64,000 bases of DNA from Pantoea eucrina (GTDB taxonomy: Bacteria > Pseudomonadota > Gammaproteobacteria > Enterobacterales > Enterobacteriaceae). The stretch lies in the NCBI RefSeq assembly GCF_001691555.1, contig NZ_MAYN01000008.1, positions 2,280,766 through 2,344,765 on the forward strand, given 5' to 3'. The position numbers and the translations under genes are program-made. The notes beneath the pieces are model-generated. The model had not been told where the DNA came from. It did no database searches and was given only the letters and a program-made list of their open reading frames with translations. Each line of letters starts with the position of its first letter. The stretch's first letter is position 1. Below are positions 54,667 through 64,000 of this stretch, piece by piece.

Positions 54667-55185
54667 ATGTACCATGTTGTCGCAGCCACCACCAATCCGG
54701 CAAAAATTCGCGCGGTTGCGCAGGCGTTCAGCGACGTTTTCGGTGAGGGATCCTGCCATATTCGCGGGGTAGCGGTCGAGAGCGGCGTGGCGGCTCAGCC
54801 GCTCAGCGATGCGGAAACGCGTTGCGGCGCACGTCAGCGCGTAGTTAATGCCCGTGCGGCCGCGCCAGAGGCGGATTTTTGGGTGGCTATTGAGGCGGGC
54901 ATTGAGGGCGACTGCGCGTTTGCATGGATGGTGGTGGAAAATACACAGCAGCGCGGTGAATCACGCTCTGCCAGTTTTACGCTGCCGTCGGTTGTACTGG
55001 CAGGGTTAGCAGCCGGGCGCGAGCTGGGCGAGGAGATGGCACGCCTGACTGGCGTAGAGAATATCAAACACAAGGGCGGCGCGATCGGCGCCTTTACGCA
55101 GGGCCTGCTGACCCGCTCCAGCGTCTATCATCACGCGCTGATCCTCGCACTCTGCCCGTTTACTCATCCGCTTTATCAGCAGTAA
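54667..55185 (+). CDS. yjjX: Inosine/xanthosine triphosphatase
   Basis: House-cleaning NTPase that removes ITP and XTP. I start at 54667 ([20 protein letters not shown]), giving 172 aa (E. coli 170). [23 protein letters not shown] and [20 protein letters not shown] are conserved. It is divergent from gpmB (51 bp), and its tail overlaps convergent trpR by 26 bp. Confidence 0.95.
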   Translation: MYHVVAATTNPAKIRAVAQAFSDVFGEGSCHIRGVAVESGVAAQPLSDAETRCGARQRVVNARAAAPEADFWVAIEAGIEGDCAFAWMVVENTQQRGESRSASFTLPSVVLAGLAAGRELGEEMARLTGVENIKHKGGAIGAFTQGLLTRSSVYHHALILALCPFTHPLYQQ

Positions 55186-55483
55186 TTAGCCGGGCTTCCA
55201 GCCAGCGTCTGAGTTCAGGCGGCGCTTCTTTCAGGCTGTTGGAGCCTCGCGTTATCGTTGCGATGCCCACGCCCAGCTCGTTTTTCAGCTCACGCTGGCT
55301 GATATCGCCGTTGATTAACGCTTCAATGATGCGCAGCCGCGTACCGAACGATTCACGTTCGTCGGGCGTCATCATCAGCTGCAGCATCGGCAGTGCCAGG
55401 TCATCAGCAAATGCGTGCTGCATCAGGTCGATAAAACTCAGCCAGTGATCGTCAGCGGACTGTTCAGAAAGGGATGAAGGCAT
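55160..55483 (-). CDS. trpR: Trp operon repressor
   Basis: Represses trp genes and itself with tryptophan as corepressor. I choose the ATG at 55483 because GGAAG stands 7 bp before it; this gives 107 aa (E. coli 108). An ATG at 55501 lies inside the operator and lacks a ribosome site. The [23 protein letters not shown] is intact. It follows slt in the same direction. Confidence 0.94.
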   Translation of the reverse strand: MPSSLSEQSADDHWLSFIDLMQHAFADDLALPMLQLMMTPDERESFGTRLRIIEALINGDISQRELKNELGVGIATITRGSNSLKEAPPELRRWLEARLITADKADE

Positions 55484-55489
55484 AGCGGC

Positions 55490-55515
55490 TTCCGTACTCA
55501 TTAACGAGTACGGAA
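55490..55515. promoter_or_regulatory. TrpR operator of trpR
   Basis: CCGTACTCATTAACGAGTAC plus GG is an inverted repeat (CCGTACTC / GAGTACGG). It matches the operator found before trpR in E. coli (GTACTC, centre, GAGTAC). It lies between the slt stop and the trpR start, so trpR autoregulation is expected. Confidence 0.88.
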
Positions 55516-55526
55516 GCATAACACAC

Positions 55527-57446
55527 TCAGTAACGCTGATTCCACTCGCTGTCGCTGAGAATCTTGTCAGGTTTACCCAGGAAGTAACGATAATAGGCGT
55601 CATACGCCAGCACGTTCTTCACGTAACCCCGCGTTTCAGAGAACGGAATCGTTTCAATAAAGGCCACGGCATCCAGTTTGCCTCCGCTATTGTTGCGCCA
55701 GCTGCGCACCCGTCCCGGGCCGGCATTATAAGCGGCAGAGGAGAAGATGCGGTTCTGCCCGAACTGCTGATAAACATACTCCAGATACTGCGTGCCAATC
55801 TGGATATTGGTTTGAGGATCAAGCAGCTGGCTGCTGTTCACGTAGCCGGGAATATTGTACATCTTCACGGTATGCGCGGCCGTGGCTGGCATCACCTGCA
55901 TTAATCCGCTGGCCCCGACCGGGGAGCGCGCTTTCGGGTTCCATGCGCTCTCCTGACGCGAGATCGCCATGGCGTAGCTCGGATCGATCGCCTTATCGCC
56001 GGTATATTGCTGATACAGATTGCGCCACGCCAGCGGGAAACGCTCTTTCAGGCTATCCCACATTTTTGCACTGATCGTGGCCTGCACGCTCAGATCCCAC
56101 CAGTCCTGCTGGTTTGCGTAGTGCGCCAGCATCTGCTGCTGCGTGCGGGTTTTACTGACAATCAGGTTTGCCCACTCGCTGCGCGCGAGGTTATCCATGC
56201 CCCAGTACATCAGCTCACGTACGCGCGCCATCTCCGGCCCCTGCACGATGCTGTTGTCCGCAGCCGGCGCGTCATCAATTTTCAGCGGATAGTCGGTGCC
56301 AAGACGCTGCGCCGCGACCATCGGGTAGAAGCCGCGCTGCTGCATCAGCTTACGCAGGATCTCGTCCGCCTCCTCTTTACGTCCCTGCGCTATCAGCAAA
56401 TCGGCCTGCCAGTACTGCCACTCATCTTTTTCTTTCGCTTCCGGCGGCAGTCGCGCAATCCAGGTGTTCAGGCCGCGGCGGTCGTTTTCGCTCAGCGCAA
56501 GGCGCACGCGACGCTCCATAAGCGCGGTGGATTCACTGTTCATCACGACGGCATCACGCCAGCGCGCCTGCTCTGAGGTCAGGTCGGCTCCCATCATGCG
56601 CCATACCACAGCCTCTTTCAGATCCTGTTCTTCTGCCTGACTCATCTTCTGCGCGTTGACCAGCTGCGGGATCATCATGCGCGCGTTATCCATATCTTCG
56701 CGCGCCACGCGCGCAAAGGCGTAGCTGGTGGCCATGCGGGTAAAGTCGGTCGGCCCCAGCGTGGCGGCAAAGGTCGTTACGGTCTGCGGGTTCTGCTGCA
56801 GGGCCAGCAGTGCGCTGGCGGTGGTCTGATAATCTGCCGGCAGCATTTTCGCCAGGTAGTTCACCAGGCTGTCGTTGCCCGCCTTCATTGCCAGCCGGAT
56901 GCGCTCCAGAATGGTAATCGGCGAGAGCTGGCCTGACGCCTGCCAGACCGAGAAGAGCCGGTCACAGTCGGCGGGCAGTGCCGATCCGCGCAGCCAGATG
57001 CTTTTCGCACCGGCAAACGCCGTTTGCTGCTGGCCGGTGGCCCATTTAGCGTAATACCAGTTGCAGCGCGCCTGCACCGGCTTTGGCTCATCCGGACTAA
57101 AACTCAGGATCCCCTGCCAGTCCTGCCGGTGCGCCAGTACATTCACAAACCGCGTCTGCAGCGATTTTGCCGGCGGCAGCGTCGGATACTGCTGAATAAA
57201 GTTTTTGATCGCCAGCCCCGCTTCCTGATCGAGATCCTGCGCCAGCAGGCGATATTGCAGATAGGGATAGAGCGGATAATCCTGCAGCGTCGGCATCAGC
57301 TGCTCAACCTGGTCCATCTGTTTGTTATCCCAGGCCTGCTTGATCTGCGCATAGCGCTGTCGTTGCTGATCCAGCGAGTCGGCCCATACGCTGCCTGCCG
57401 TGCTGACCAGACACATCCCTATCATCCAGTTACGCCACTTCTCCAC
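55527..57446 (-). CDS. slt: Soluble lytic murein transglycosylase Slt70
   Basis: Periplasmic enzyme that cleaves peptidoglycan to 1,6-anhydromuropeptides. I choose the GTG at 57446 behind AGGAG, giving 639 aa (E. coli 645) with a signal peptide ending STAGSVWA before [12 protein letters not shown]. The long helical superhelix domain precedes a C-terminal goose-lysozyme-like domain. Its catalytic Glu is in [11 protein letters not shown], followed by [13 protein letters not shown] and [12 protein letters not shown]. Confidence 0.95.
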   Translation of the reverse strand: MEKWRNWMIGMCLVSTAGSVWADSLDQQRQRYAQIKQAWDNKQMDQVEQLMPTLQDYPLYPYLQYRLLAQDLDQEAGLAIKNFIQQYPTLPPAKSLQTRFVNVLAHRQDWQGILSFSPDEPKPVQARCNWYYAKWATGQQQTAFAGAKSIWLRGSALPADCDRLFSVWQASGQLSPITILERIRLAMKAGNDSLVNYLAKMLPADYQTTASALLALQQNPQTVTTFAATLGPTDFTRMATSYAFARVAREDMDNARMMIPQLVNAQKMSQAEEQDLKEAVVWRMMGADLTSEQARWRDAVVMNSESTALMERRVRLALSENDRRGLNTWIARLPPEAKEKDEWQYWQADLLIAQGRKEEADEILRKLMQQRGFYPMVAAQRLGTDYPLKIDDAPAADNSIVQGPEMARVRELMYWGMDNLARSEWANLIVSKTRTQQQMLAHYANQQDWWDLSVQATISAKMWDSLKERFPLAWRNLYQQYTGDKAIDPSYAMAISRQESAWNPKARSPVGASGLMQVMPATAAHTVKMYNIPGYVNSSQLLDPQTNIQIGTQYLEYVYQQFGQNRIFSSAAYNAGPGRVRSWRNNSGGKLDAVAFIETIPFSETRGYVKNVLAYDAYYRYFLGKPDKILSDSEWNQRY

Positions 57447-57744
57447 TCCGCTCTCCTCTCTGCTTCGGTCCAGCGTATGCCGGACTCCCTTCATGCTAAC
57501 CAGGGCTTTCATCTCTCGCCACGTTCTTAACAAAATTTACCTGGTGAGTATGTTCATGCCACCCTAAGCCGCTTGTGCACCTGCAACGCAGTTTACGCCA
57601 CCGCGCCTTTAAGGCTACTATTAGCCACCCGCTGCTGACGGCGCCGCAACCGCCTGAAACCTGTCAGGATTGTCTCGCTCAGAGGCTAAATGGCAAACCG
57701 CATCCGCTGCTCTGCGGCAGAACACCACTTTTACCGAGATGCTT

Positions 57745-58509
57745 ATGGAAACCCGGCGCGACGAACGACTCAATAAGCTGGCCCAGGCCCTGAAACGCAC
57801 CGATAAGCTGCATCTGAAAGAGGCGGCGCAGCTGCTGGGCGTCTCTGAAATGACCATCCGCCGCGATCTCAGCGAACCCGCCTCGCAGGTGGTACTGCTC
57901 GGTGGCTATGTGGTCAGCGATCCAAAAAGTCATGTCGGGCACTATTTTGTCTCCGATCAGCACGGGCATAACGCCGCACGTAAACGTCGGCTGGCGCAGG
58001 CCGCCGCCGCGCTGATTCGTGAAAATGATACGGTGTTTTTTGACTGCGGAACCACGCTGCCCTACGTCATCGATGCTATTCCGGACACCCTTCCCTTTAC
58101 GGCTATCTGCTGCGCGATGAACACCTTTCTGGCGCTGAAAGAGAAGCCCGCCTGCAGCGTGATCCTCAGCGGCGGCGAGTTTCACGCTGACAATGCGGTG
58201 TTCACGCCAGTCGGCAACCACTCCATTCTTGATGACCTCTGCCCGGCGCTGGCGTTTATCTCAGCAGCCGGCGTGGATCTGCAGCAGGGGGCAACCTGCT
58301 ACAACCTGAATGAGCTGGCGATGAAGCATCACGCCATGCTGCGCGCGCGCGAACGGGTACTGGTGGCAGACAGCAGCAAATATGGCAAGGTGCTGCCCGC
58401 GCGTATCAGCGCACTGCACCGGTTTGAGCGGCTGGTCAGCGACAGCGCTCCTGACGACGCGCTCAGTGCGTGGCTGACAGAGCAGGCGATTACGCTGCAT
58501 CTGCCCTGA
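57745..58509 (+). CDS. deoR: DeoR, deoxyribonucleoside operon repressor
   Basis: DeoR-family repressor, in E. coli responsive to deoxyribose-5-phosphate. The start at 57745 (METRRDERLNKLAQALKRTD) gives 254 aa (E. coli DeoR 252); 25 upstream in-frame codons were trimmed. The N-terminal HTH is LKEAAQLLGVSEMTIRRDLS. The sensor domain contains FFDCGTT, NTFLALKEKP and SAAGV, shared with E. coli DeoR in particular rather than with other family members. No deoCABD genes are nearby. It stands between slt and ettA, divergent from slt. The locus differs from E. coli, where deoR is elsewhere. Confidence 0.88.
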   Translation: METRRDERLNKLAQALKRTDKLHLKEAAQLLGVSEMTIRRDLSEPASQVVLLGGYVVSDPKSHVGHYFVSDQHGHNAARKRRLAQAAAALIRENDTVFFDCGTTLPYVIDAIPDTLPFTAICCAMNTFLALKEKPACSVILSGGEFHADNAVFTPVGNHSILDDLCPALAFISAAGVDLQQGATCYNLNELAMKHHAMLRARERVLVADSSKYGKVLPARISALHRFERLVSDSAPDDALSAWLTEQAITLHLP

Positions 58510-58662
58510 TCGCCGTCAGCGCGTACAATTACGCAGCAGTGCGCCTGACATCACGCCTGTCACGCAAGTTTCACCGTGGCGCGGCTGTGATTAGGCCGTG
58601 AAAAAAGCTAAACTTCAGCATCTGACGTTCCACTATTTACAGACCAAGAGGCTCATCACAAC

Positions 58663-60330
58663 GTGGCTCAATTCGTCTATAGCATGCATCGCGTCGGCAA
58701 AGTGGTACCGCCGAAGCGTCACATTCTGAAGAATATCTCTCTCAGCTTTTTCCCGGGCGCCAAAATCGGCGTTCTCGGCCTGAACGGCGCGGGTAAATCA
58801 ACCCTGCTGCGTATCATGGCCGGTATCGATAAAGATATCGAAGGGGAAGCACGCCCGCAGCCGGGCATTAAAGTGGGCTATCTGCCACAGGAGCCACAGC
58901 TCAACCCGGAACACACCGTGCGTGAATCGGTTGAAGAAGCGGTGGCAGAAGTTGCTGGCGCCCTGAAGCGTCTGGATGAAGTCTATGCGCTTTACGCCGA
59001 TCCCGATGCGGACTTTGACAAGCTGGCTGCCGAACAGGGTCGTCTGGAAGAAGTGATCCAGGCGCACGATGGCCACAATCTGGAAACCCAGCTCAACCGT
59101 GCCGCCGACGCCATGCGTCTGCCGGAGTGGGATGCCAAAATCGGCAACCTGTCGGGTGGTGAGCGCCGTCGCGTGGCGCTGTGCCGTCTGCTGCTGGAAA
59201 AGCCGGACATGCTGCTGCTTGATGAACCGACCAACCACCTGGATGCGGAATCTGTCGCCTGGCTGGAACGCTTCCTGCACGACTTTGAAGGCACCGTGGT
59301 GGCGATCACCCACGACCGTTACTTCCTCGATAACGTAGCGGGCTGGATCCTGGAGCTGGACCGCGGTGAAGGTATTCCGTGGGAAGGCAACTACTCCTCC
59401 TGGCTGGAGCAGAAAGATCAGCGTCTGGCGCAGGAAGCGTCACAGGAAGCTGCACGCCGCAAATCCATTGAAAAAGAGCTGGAGTGGGTTCGCCAGGGTG
59501 CGAAAGGCCGTCAGTCTAAAGGCAAGGCGCGTCTGGCTCGCTTTGAAGAGCTGAACAACAGCGATTATCAGAAGCGTAATGAAACCAACGAACTCTTTAT
59601 TCCGCCTGGCGCACGCCTCGGCGATAAAGTGCTGGAAGTGAAAAACCTCAGCAAATCGTATGGCGACCGCGTCCTGATTGACGATCTGTCATTCTCGCTG
59701 CCAAAAGGCGCGATTGTCGGGATTATCGGGCCGAACGGCGCGGGTAAATCGACACTGTTCCGTATGATGTCGGGTCAGGAACAACCTGATTCCGGCAGCA
59801 TCGAGCTGGGCGAAACCGTGAAGCTGGCGTCGGTCGATCAGTTCCGTGACGCGATGGATAACACCAAAACGGTATGGGAAGAAGTCTCTGGCGGTCAGGA
59901 CATTATGCGTATCGGTACCACCGAGATGCCAAGCCGTGCCTATGTCGGACGCTTTAACTTCAAAGGCACCGATCAGGGCAAACGCGTGGGCGAACTCTCC
60001 GGCGGTGAGCGCGGACGTCTGCACCTGGCGAAACTGCTTCAGGTAGGCGGTAACCTGCTGCTGCTGGATGAACCGACCAACGACCTCGACATCGAAACCC
60101 TGCGCGCGCTGGAGAATGCCCTGCTGGAGTTCCCGGGCTGCGCGATGGTGATCTCGCATGACCGCTGGTTCCTGGACCGTATTGCCACCCACATCATCGA
60201 TTACCAGGATGAGGGCAAGGTTGAGTTCTTTGAAGGTAACTTTACCGAATACGAAGAGTATAAGAAACGCACCCTCGGCGCGGATGCGCTGGAGCCGAAG
60301 CGTATCAAATACAAGCGTATGGCGAAGTAA
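58663..60330 (+). CDS. ettA: Energy-dependent translational throttle protein EttA
   Basis: ABC-F ATPase that binds the ribosomal E site and gates the first elongation step by ATP/ADP ratio. It is 555 aa, equal to E. coli. The start is GTG at 58663. Two ABC domains are visible, with Walker A GLNGAGKS (residues 39-46) and GPNGAGKS (about 356-363), signatures LSGGERRRVAL and LSGGERGRLHL, and the linker arm (around residues 240-300). No membrane segment. Confidence 0.98.
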   Translation: MAQFVYSMHRVGKVVPPKRHILKNISLSFFPGAKIGVLGLNGAGKSTLLRIMAGIDKDIEGEARPQPGIKVGYLPQEPQLNPEHTVRESVEEAVAEVAGALKRLDEVYALYADPDADFDKLAAEQGRLEEVIQAHDGHNLETQLNRAADAMRLPEWDAKIGNLSGGERRRVALCRLLLEKPDMLLLDEPTNHLDAESVAWLERFLHDFEGTVVAITHDRYFLDNVAGWILELDRGEGIPWEGNYSSWLEQKDQRLAQEASQEAARRKSIEKELEWVRQGAKGRQSKGKARLARFEELNNSDYQKRNETNELFIPPGARLGDKVLEVKNLSKSYGDRVLIDDLSFSLPKGAIVGIIGPNGAGKSTLFRMMSGQEQPDSGSIELGETVKLASVDQFRDAMDNTKTVWEEVSGGQDIMRIGTTEMPSRAYVGRFNFKGTDQGKRVGELSGGERGRLHLAKLLQVGGNLLLLDEPTNDLDIETLRALENALLEFPGCAMVISHDRWFLDRIATHIIDYQDEGKVEFFEGNFTEYEEYKKRTLGADALEPKRIKYKRMAK

Positions 60331-60340
60331 TCTGCTGATA

Positions 60341-60368
60341 AAAAAGGCGCCTCCGGGCGCCTTTTTTT
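60341..60368. terminator. Terminator between ettA and nadR
   Basis: AAAAAGGCGCC, a 4-nt loop and GGCGCCTTTTTTT form a stem with A and T tracts. It can serve convergent ettA and nadR. Confidence 0.92.
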
Positions 60369-60383
60369 ATTTGTGCTCAGGCG

Positions 60384-61610
60384 CTAATTGCCCAGCCGCT
60401 CTTTTACCAGCTCCACACAGCGCAGGAAGCGCGCATCGTAGTTGTCCTCCTGCACGTGCACAAACTCAACGTTATTTTCCCGCAGCATGGTCACCAGAAT
60501 GGACTGAAACTCACGCCGGTCCACTGAGCTGCCGAGGCTGCGCAGGCCGTCCGCCACCCACGGCACGTTGTTCTCCAGCAGGATCACCAGGTCAAACCGG
60601 TACTCATCGATCAGCGCCTGTACAAAGGGGTGTTCGCGCCCTTCATACTTCAGACAGAACGCCTGAGTGGTAATAAAGTCGGTATCGATAAAGGCGACTT
60701 TATTCGCATATTTCACGGCAAAATCGATGTACTGCGCCTGACCCAGCGCAATTTTATCGTAGTCCGAGTACTGCAGCGCCATTTCATCACCGCCCAGGTG
60801 CGAAAAGACGTAGTCGCGGCCATACTCCCAGGCGCTGGTGGTGTTGAAGATGTTCGCCAGCTTGTTGACCAGCGTGGATTTGCCGCTCGACTCGCCGCCC
60901 AGGACCGCCACGGTGCGCACAAAGAAAGGCTTCACTTCCGTCGGAATATATTCCCAGTAGCGAAACGGATCCTGACGGATCTGGCTGCCGCTGATGCTCA
61001 TAAACGATCGGTGTGGATCGATGACCCGCGCCGGGATCCCCAGATACTGCTGATACATCGGCGCATCCGGCTCTTCGCTGGTATAGACGCAGTCGGGCAC
61101 AATCCCCTGCTCTGCCAGAAACGCACTGACGCCTGCGCTCCAGACATCCCAGCCGTGCGGATAGGGTTCGATCCCCTCTTCGTTGAACGAGTGAATACGA
61201 ATGTTTTTCTGGTATTTGAATGTCTGCAGGAGCCAGCGCAGCCGATCGCTGACGGTGGGCTGCTGCGACATGGCGCTGCTCTCAAACAGCGCGCGATCGC
61301 GCGGCTCGTCGTGGCCCATAATAATATGCAGCTCATCCACCTGACTGCAGGCGCGCTGAATCAGATAGATATGACCGGTGTGCAGCGGATAGAACTTGCC
61401 AAATACCACGCCTACGGTTTTTTCACGACGCGGAAACTCCAGCCCGAGAAAGTGATGCAGCGCCGCCAGTTTCTGCGCGCCGGGGCTTTTTATTTTCGCG
61501 TTAAGCAGCTGGCTCAGGTAGCCTTTGGTCATTCCGCTGGCGTCAGCCACCTGCTGCAGCGTATGGCCCTGCTGGCGAATCGCGGTCTTCAGATAGTCAA
61601 ATGCTGACAC
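60384..61610 (-). CDS. nadR: NadR: NAD regulator, NMN adenylyltransferase and ribosylnicotinamide kinase
   Basis: Trifunctional NAD protein that represses nad genes and salvages nicotinamide riboside. It is 408 aa (E. coli 410). An N-terminal HTH (LQQVADASGMTKGYLSQLLN, residues 18-37) is followed by the adenylyltransferase motifs GKFYPLHTGH (71-80) and ISGSQIR (206-212). The kinase P-loop GGESSGKST is at 238-246. It follows serB-radA across a repeat array. Confidence 0.97.
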   Translation of the reverse strand: MSAFDYLKTAIRQQGHTLQQVADASGMTKGYLSQLLNAKIKSPGAQKLAALHHFLGLEFPRREKTVGVVFGKFYPLHTGHIYLIQRACSQVDELHIIMGHDEPRDRALFESSAMSQQPTVSDRLRWLLQTFKYQKNIRIHSFNEEGIEPYPHGWDVWSAGVSAFLAEQGIVPDCVYTSEEPDAPMYQQYLGIPARVIDPHRSFMSISGSQIRQDPFRYWEYIPTEVKPFFVRTVAVLGGESSGKSTLVNKLANIFNTTSAWEYGRDYVFSHLGGDEMALQYSDYDKIALGQAQYIDFAVKYANKVAFIDTDFITTQAFCLKYEGREHPFVQALIDEYRFDLVILLENNVPWVADGLRSLGSSVDRREFQSILVTMLRENNVEFVHVQEDNYDARFLRCVELVKERLGN

Positions 61611-61672
61611 TCAGTGTCTCCTGCGTGCAATAAAGGATGATGCGGCCCTGGCTGCGTGCATCGTCTGAACCA

Positions 61673-61926
61673 GGGGCGCATTAATGCGCCCCCTACATAT
61701 CGCCAGGGTGGCATTTATGCCGCCCCTGCAAAATTATGCGCATCCTCAAACGTAGGGGGCGGCATTTATGCCGCCTCTGCAAAATTATGCGCATCCTCAA
61801 ACGCAGAGGCGGCATTTATGCCGCCCTGGAAAGTTATGCGCATCCTCAAACGTAGGGGCGGCATTTATGCCGCCCTGGAAAGTTATGCGCATCCTCAAAC
61901 ACAGGGGCGGCATTTATGCCGCTCTG
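61673..61926. repeat. Palindrome and four ~50-bp tandem units (array C)
   Basis: A perfect GGGGCGCATTAATGCGCCCC lies at 61673-61692. It is followed by a related stem, GGTGGCATTTATGCCGCCCC. Four units share TTATGCGCATCCTCAAACG; its GCATCC element falls at 61740, 61791, 61840 and 61889 (spacing 51, 49 and 49). Each unit carries a hairpin, GGCGGCATTTATGCCGCC. The unit differs from the 45-bp one of arrays A and B. The array occupies most of the 322-bp radA-nadR gap; I see no promoter with confidence there. Confidence 0.9.
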
Positions 61927-61932
61927 GCGAAA

Positions 61933-63315
61933 TTACAGCTCATCCAGAATGGCCAGCGCATCCGCCAGCTTCTTCGCGCTGTAAACCTTCATGCCATCAA
62001 TCGTTTTCTTCGGCGCGTTGCCGGCCGGCACAATGGCGCGCTTAAAGCCGTGCTTCGCGGCTTCAGAGATGCGCTCCTGACCACTCGGTACCGGCCGGAT
62101 CTCGCCCGCCAGCCCGACTTCACCAAAGATCACCACATCCTGCGGCAGAGGGCGATCGCGCAGACTGGAGACCATCGCCAGCAGCAGCGCCAGATCGGCG
62201 CTGGTTTCCGTGACTTTGACGCCACCTACCACGTTAACAAACACATCCTGATCTGCCATCTGCAGGCCGCCGTGACGATGCAGTACCGCCAGTAAAATCG
62301 CCAGACGGTTCTGCTCCAGCCCCACAGCAACACGGCGCGGATTGCCCATCATCGAGTGATCCACCAGCGCCTGGATCTCAACCAGCAGCGGCCGGGTGCC
62401 TTCCCAGACCACCATCACCGAACTGCCTGACGTGATCTCATCGCCGCGTGACAGGAAGATAGCCGAGGGATTGCTGACCTCACGCATCCCCTGCTCCGTC
62501 ATGGCAAAGACGCCCAGCTCATTCACCGCACCAAAGCGGTTTTTATGGCTGCGCAGCGTGCGAAAGCGCGAGTCGGCGTCGCCATCCAGCAGTACCGAGC
62601 AGTCGATACAGTGCTCCAGCACTTTCGGACCCGCCAGCGAACCATCTTTGGTCACGTGGCCAACCATGATAATCGCCACGCCGCGCGTTTTGGCAAAGCG
62701 CGTCAGATAGGCGGCGGTTTCCCGCACCTGCGCCACGCTGCCGGGTGAAGACTGAATATCCGCCATGTGCATCACCTGGATAGAGTCGATAACCATCAGC
62801 TTCGGCTCTTCCTGCTCGGCAATCAGGCAGATCTGCTCAATACTGGTTTCGGACAGCATATTCAGGTTGTCCGTGGGCAGTCCCAGCCGGTGCGCGCGCA
62901 TCGCCACCTGCTGCAGCGACTCCTCGCCGGTGACGTAGAGCGTCTTCATGCTCTCTGCCAGCTTGCACATCACCTGCAGCAGCAGCGTCGATTTACCGGC
63001 ACCGGGGCTGCCGCCAATCAGGATAGCGCTGCCCGGTACCACTCCGCCGCCCAGAACGCGGTCAAACTCTTTAAACGTGGTGGTGAAGCGCGGCAGCGCC
63101 TCAAGGCTGATCTCCGAGAGCTTCTGCACCCGGCTGCTGCCGGCGTTACCTGCATAGCCGCTCAGGCGCTCATTGCGCGCAGCGGCAGGCGAGGCAGCAA
63201 TACGCACCTCGGTAATGGTATTCCAGGCGTGGCAGGCGCTGCATTGCCCCTGCCAGCGCGGATAGTCTGCGCCACATTCGTTGCACACGAAGGCGCGTTT
63301 TGCCGCTTTGGCCAA
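61933..63315 (-). CDS. radA: DNA repair protein RadA
   Basis: RecA-like helicase that promotes branch migration in recombination. It is 460 aa, equal to E. coli. An N-terminal zinc finger has Cys11, Cys14, Cys25 and Cys28. Walker A is GGSPGAGKST (residues 101-110). The RadA motif KNRFG is in SHKNRFGAVNELG, and a C-terminal Lon-like domain closes the protein. It starts 13 bp after serB; the 3' end reaches within a few bases of array C. Confidence 0.97.
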   Translation of the reverse strand: MAKAAKRAFVCNECGADYPRWQGQCSACHAWNTITEVRIAASPAAARNERLSGYAGNAGSSRVQKLSEISLEALPRFTTTFKEFDRVLGGGVVPGSAILIGGSPGAGKSTLLLQVMCKLAESMKTLYVTGEESLQQVAMRAHRLGLPTDNLNMLSETSIEQICLIAEQEEPKLMVIDSIQVMHMADIQSSPGSVAQVRETAAYLTRFAKTRGVAIIMVGHVTKDGSLAGPKVLEHCIDCSVLLDGDADSRFRTLRSHKNRFGAVNELGVFAMTEQGMREVSNPSAIFLSRGDEITSGSSVMVVWEGTRPLLVEIQALVDHSMMGNPRRVAVGLEQNRLAILLAVLHRHGGLQMADQDVFVNVVGGVKVTETSADLALLLAMVSSLRDRPLPQDVVIFGEVGLAGEIRPVPSGQERISEAAKHGFKRAIVPAGNAPKKTIDGMKVYSAKKLADALAILDEL

Positions 63316-63328
63316 ATCAGTTCCTCAG

Positions 63329-64000
63329 TTAACGCTCTTCATGAATCAGGCTGCCGGTCAGGATGCAGAACACCCCCATCAGGTCAGCGTGACGGATAGT
63401 GACTTCCGTCTGCTCATTCACTTTTGGTTTAGCATGATAGGCGATACCCAGCGCCGCGCGTTTAATCATCGGCAGATCGTTGGCGCCGTCGCCAATCGCT
63501 ACCGTCTGCTGCGGCGCGATGTCAAAACGTTGTGCCAGCTGATGCAGGGTATCCGCTTTATATTGTGCATCGACAATCTGTCCAATGACTTCGCCGGTAA
63601 GCTTGCCGTCGCGCATCTCCAGCTCATTGGCGACGGCAGCGGCCAGATGCAAGGTCTGACGCAGGTGATCCGCATAAAAGGTAAAACCGCCGGATGCAAT
63701 CGCGACCTGCCAGCCCAGCGCCTGCAGCTTATGTACCAGCGTGGTCAGCCCTGGCATCAGCGGCAGTGCGTCGCGCACCTGTTTAAGGATAGCCGCATCG
63801 GCGCCAGCCAGCTGCGCCACGCGCTCACGCAGGCTGGCTTTGAAGTCGAGTTCGCCACGCATCGCCCGTTCGGTGACCTCAGCCACCTGCTCACCACAGC
63901 CCGCCAGTCTGGCGATCTCATCAATGCATTCGATCTGGATCGCCGTTGAGTCCATATCCATCACCAGCAGCCCCGGCGTTTTAAGGTGCGGGATTTTACC
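63329..64000 (-). CDS. serB: Phosphoserine phosphatase (partial, 5' end outside window)
   Basis: Final step of serine synthesis. The frame is open to the right edge; 223 C-terminal residues of an expected 322 or so are present, starting GKIPHLKTPGLLVMDMDSTA. HAD-superfamily motifs DMDSTAIQIECID, SGG in IASGGFTFYADHL, and GDGANDLPM are intact. It is upstream of radA in the same operon, as in E. coli. Confidence 0.96.
   Translation of the reverse strand, partial: GKIPHLKTPGLLVMDMDSTAIQIECIDEIARLAGCGEQVAEVTERAMRGELDFKASLRERVAQLAGADAAILKQVRDALPLMPGLTTLVHKLQALGWQVAIASGGFTFYADHLRQTLHLAAAVANELEMRDGKLTGEVIGQIVDAQYKADTLHQLAQRFDIAPQQTVAIGDGANDLPMIKRAALGIAYHAKPKVNEQTEVTIRHADLMGVFCILTGSLIHEER

Overview
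The window is a chromosomal core segment of an enterobacterium (Enterobacterales). Almost every gene has a close Escherichia coli counterpart of nearly identical length. The moderately high GC content, the absence of several E. coli accessory loci and the added porin, permease and deoR genes suggest Erwiniaceae, with a Pantoea-like organism as my best guess; that assignment is inference. No tRNA, rRNA, prophage, insertion sequence or CRISPR array was seen.

Read left to right, the gene order follows the E. coli map backwards through its zero point, in a compacted form. (1) At 1-9.7 kb are setA (cut by the window edge), the small RNA SgrS, sgrR, a TPP riboswitch with thiBPQ, yabI, and polB behind a LexA-like box. 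(2) At 9.9-21.3 kb are rapA, rluA, djlA and the envelope/cofactor/ribosome operon lptD-surA-pdxA-rsmA-apaG-apaH. (3) At 21.4-29.2 kb are folA, an extra outer-membrane porin, carAB with ARG boxes and two promoters, and dapB. (4) At 29.4-35.8 kb are the ribF-ileS-lspA-fkpB-ispH operon and divergent rpsT. (5) At 35.9-42.6 kb are nhaA (without nhaR), the dnaK-dnaJ heat-shock operon with a clear sigma-32 promoter, an MHS-type permease and mog. (6) At 42.7-49.9 kb are talB, yaaA and the thr operon with its leader peptide and attenuator. (7) At 50-57.5 kb are lasT, arcA, creA (no creBCD), rob, gpmB, yjjX, trpR with its operator, and slt. (8) At 57.7-64 kb are a deoR repressor, ettA, and serB-radA-nadR, with serB cut by the right edge.

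The genes form familiar units: the glucose-phosphate stress response (sgrR/sgrS/setA), thiamine uptake under riboswitch control, outer-membrane biogenesis (lptD/surA), pyrimidine/arginine precursor supply (carAB), threonine synthesis, protein folding (dnaKJ), and NAD and serine metabolism.

The least ordinary content is not protein coding. Three intergenic gaps (yaaA-thrC, rob-gpmB, radA-nadR) hold tandem repeat arrays. Two arrays share a 45-bp unit repeated with exact periodicity. The third has a different unit of about 50 bp. All three contain or adjoin a strong palindrome, GGGGCGCATTAATGCGCCCC or a close variant. These arrays, the SgrS RNA that has lost SgrT, and a Cys-codon-rich mini-ORF in the arcA leader are the main points worth a second look.
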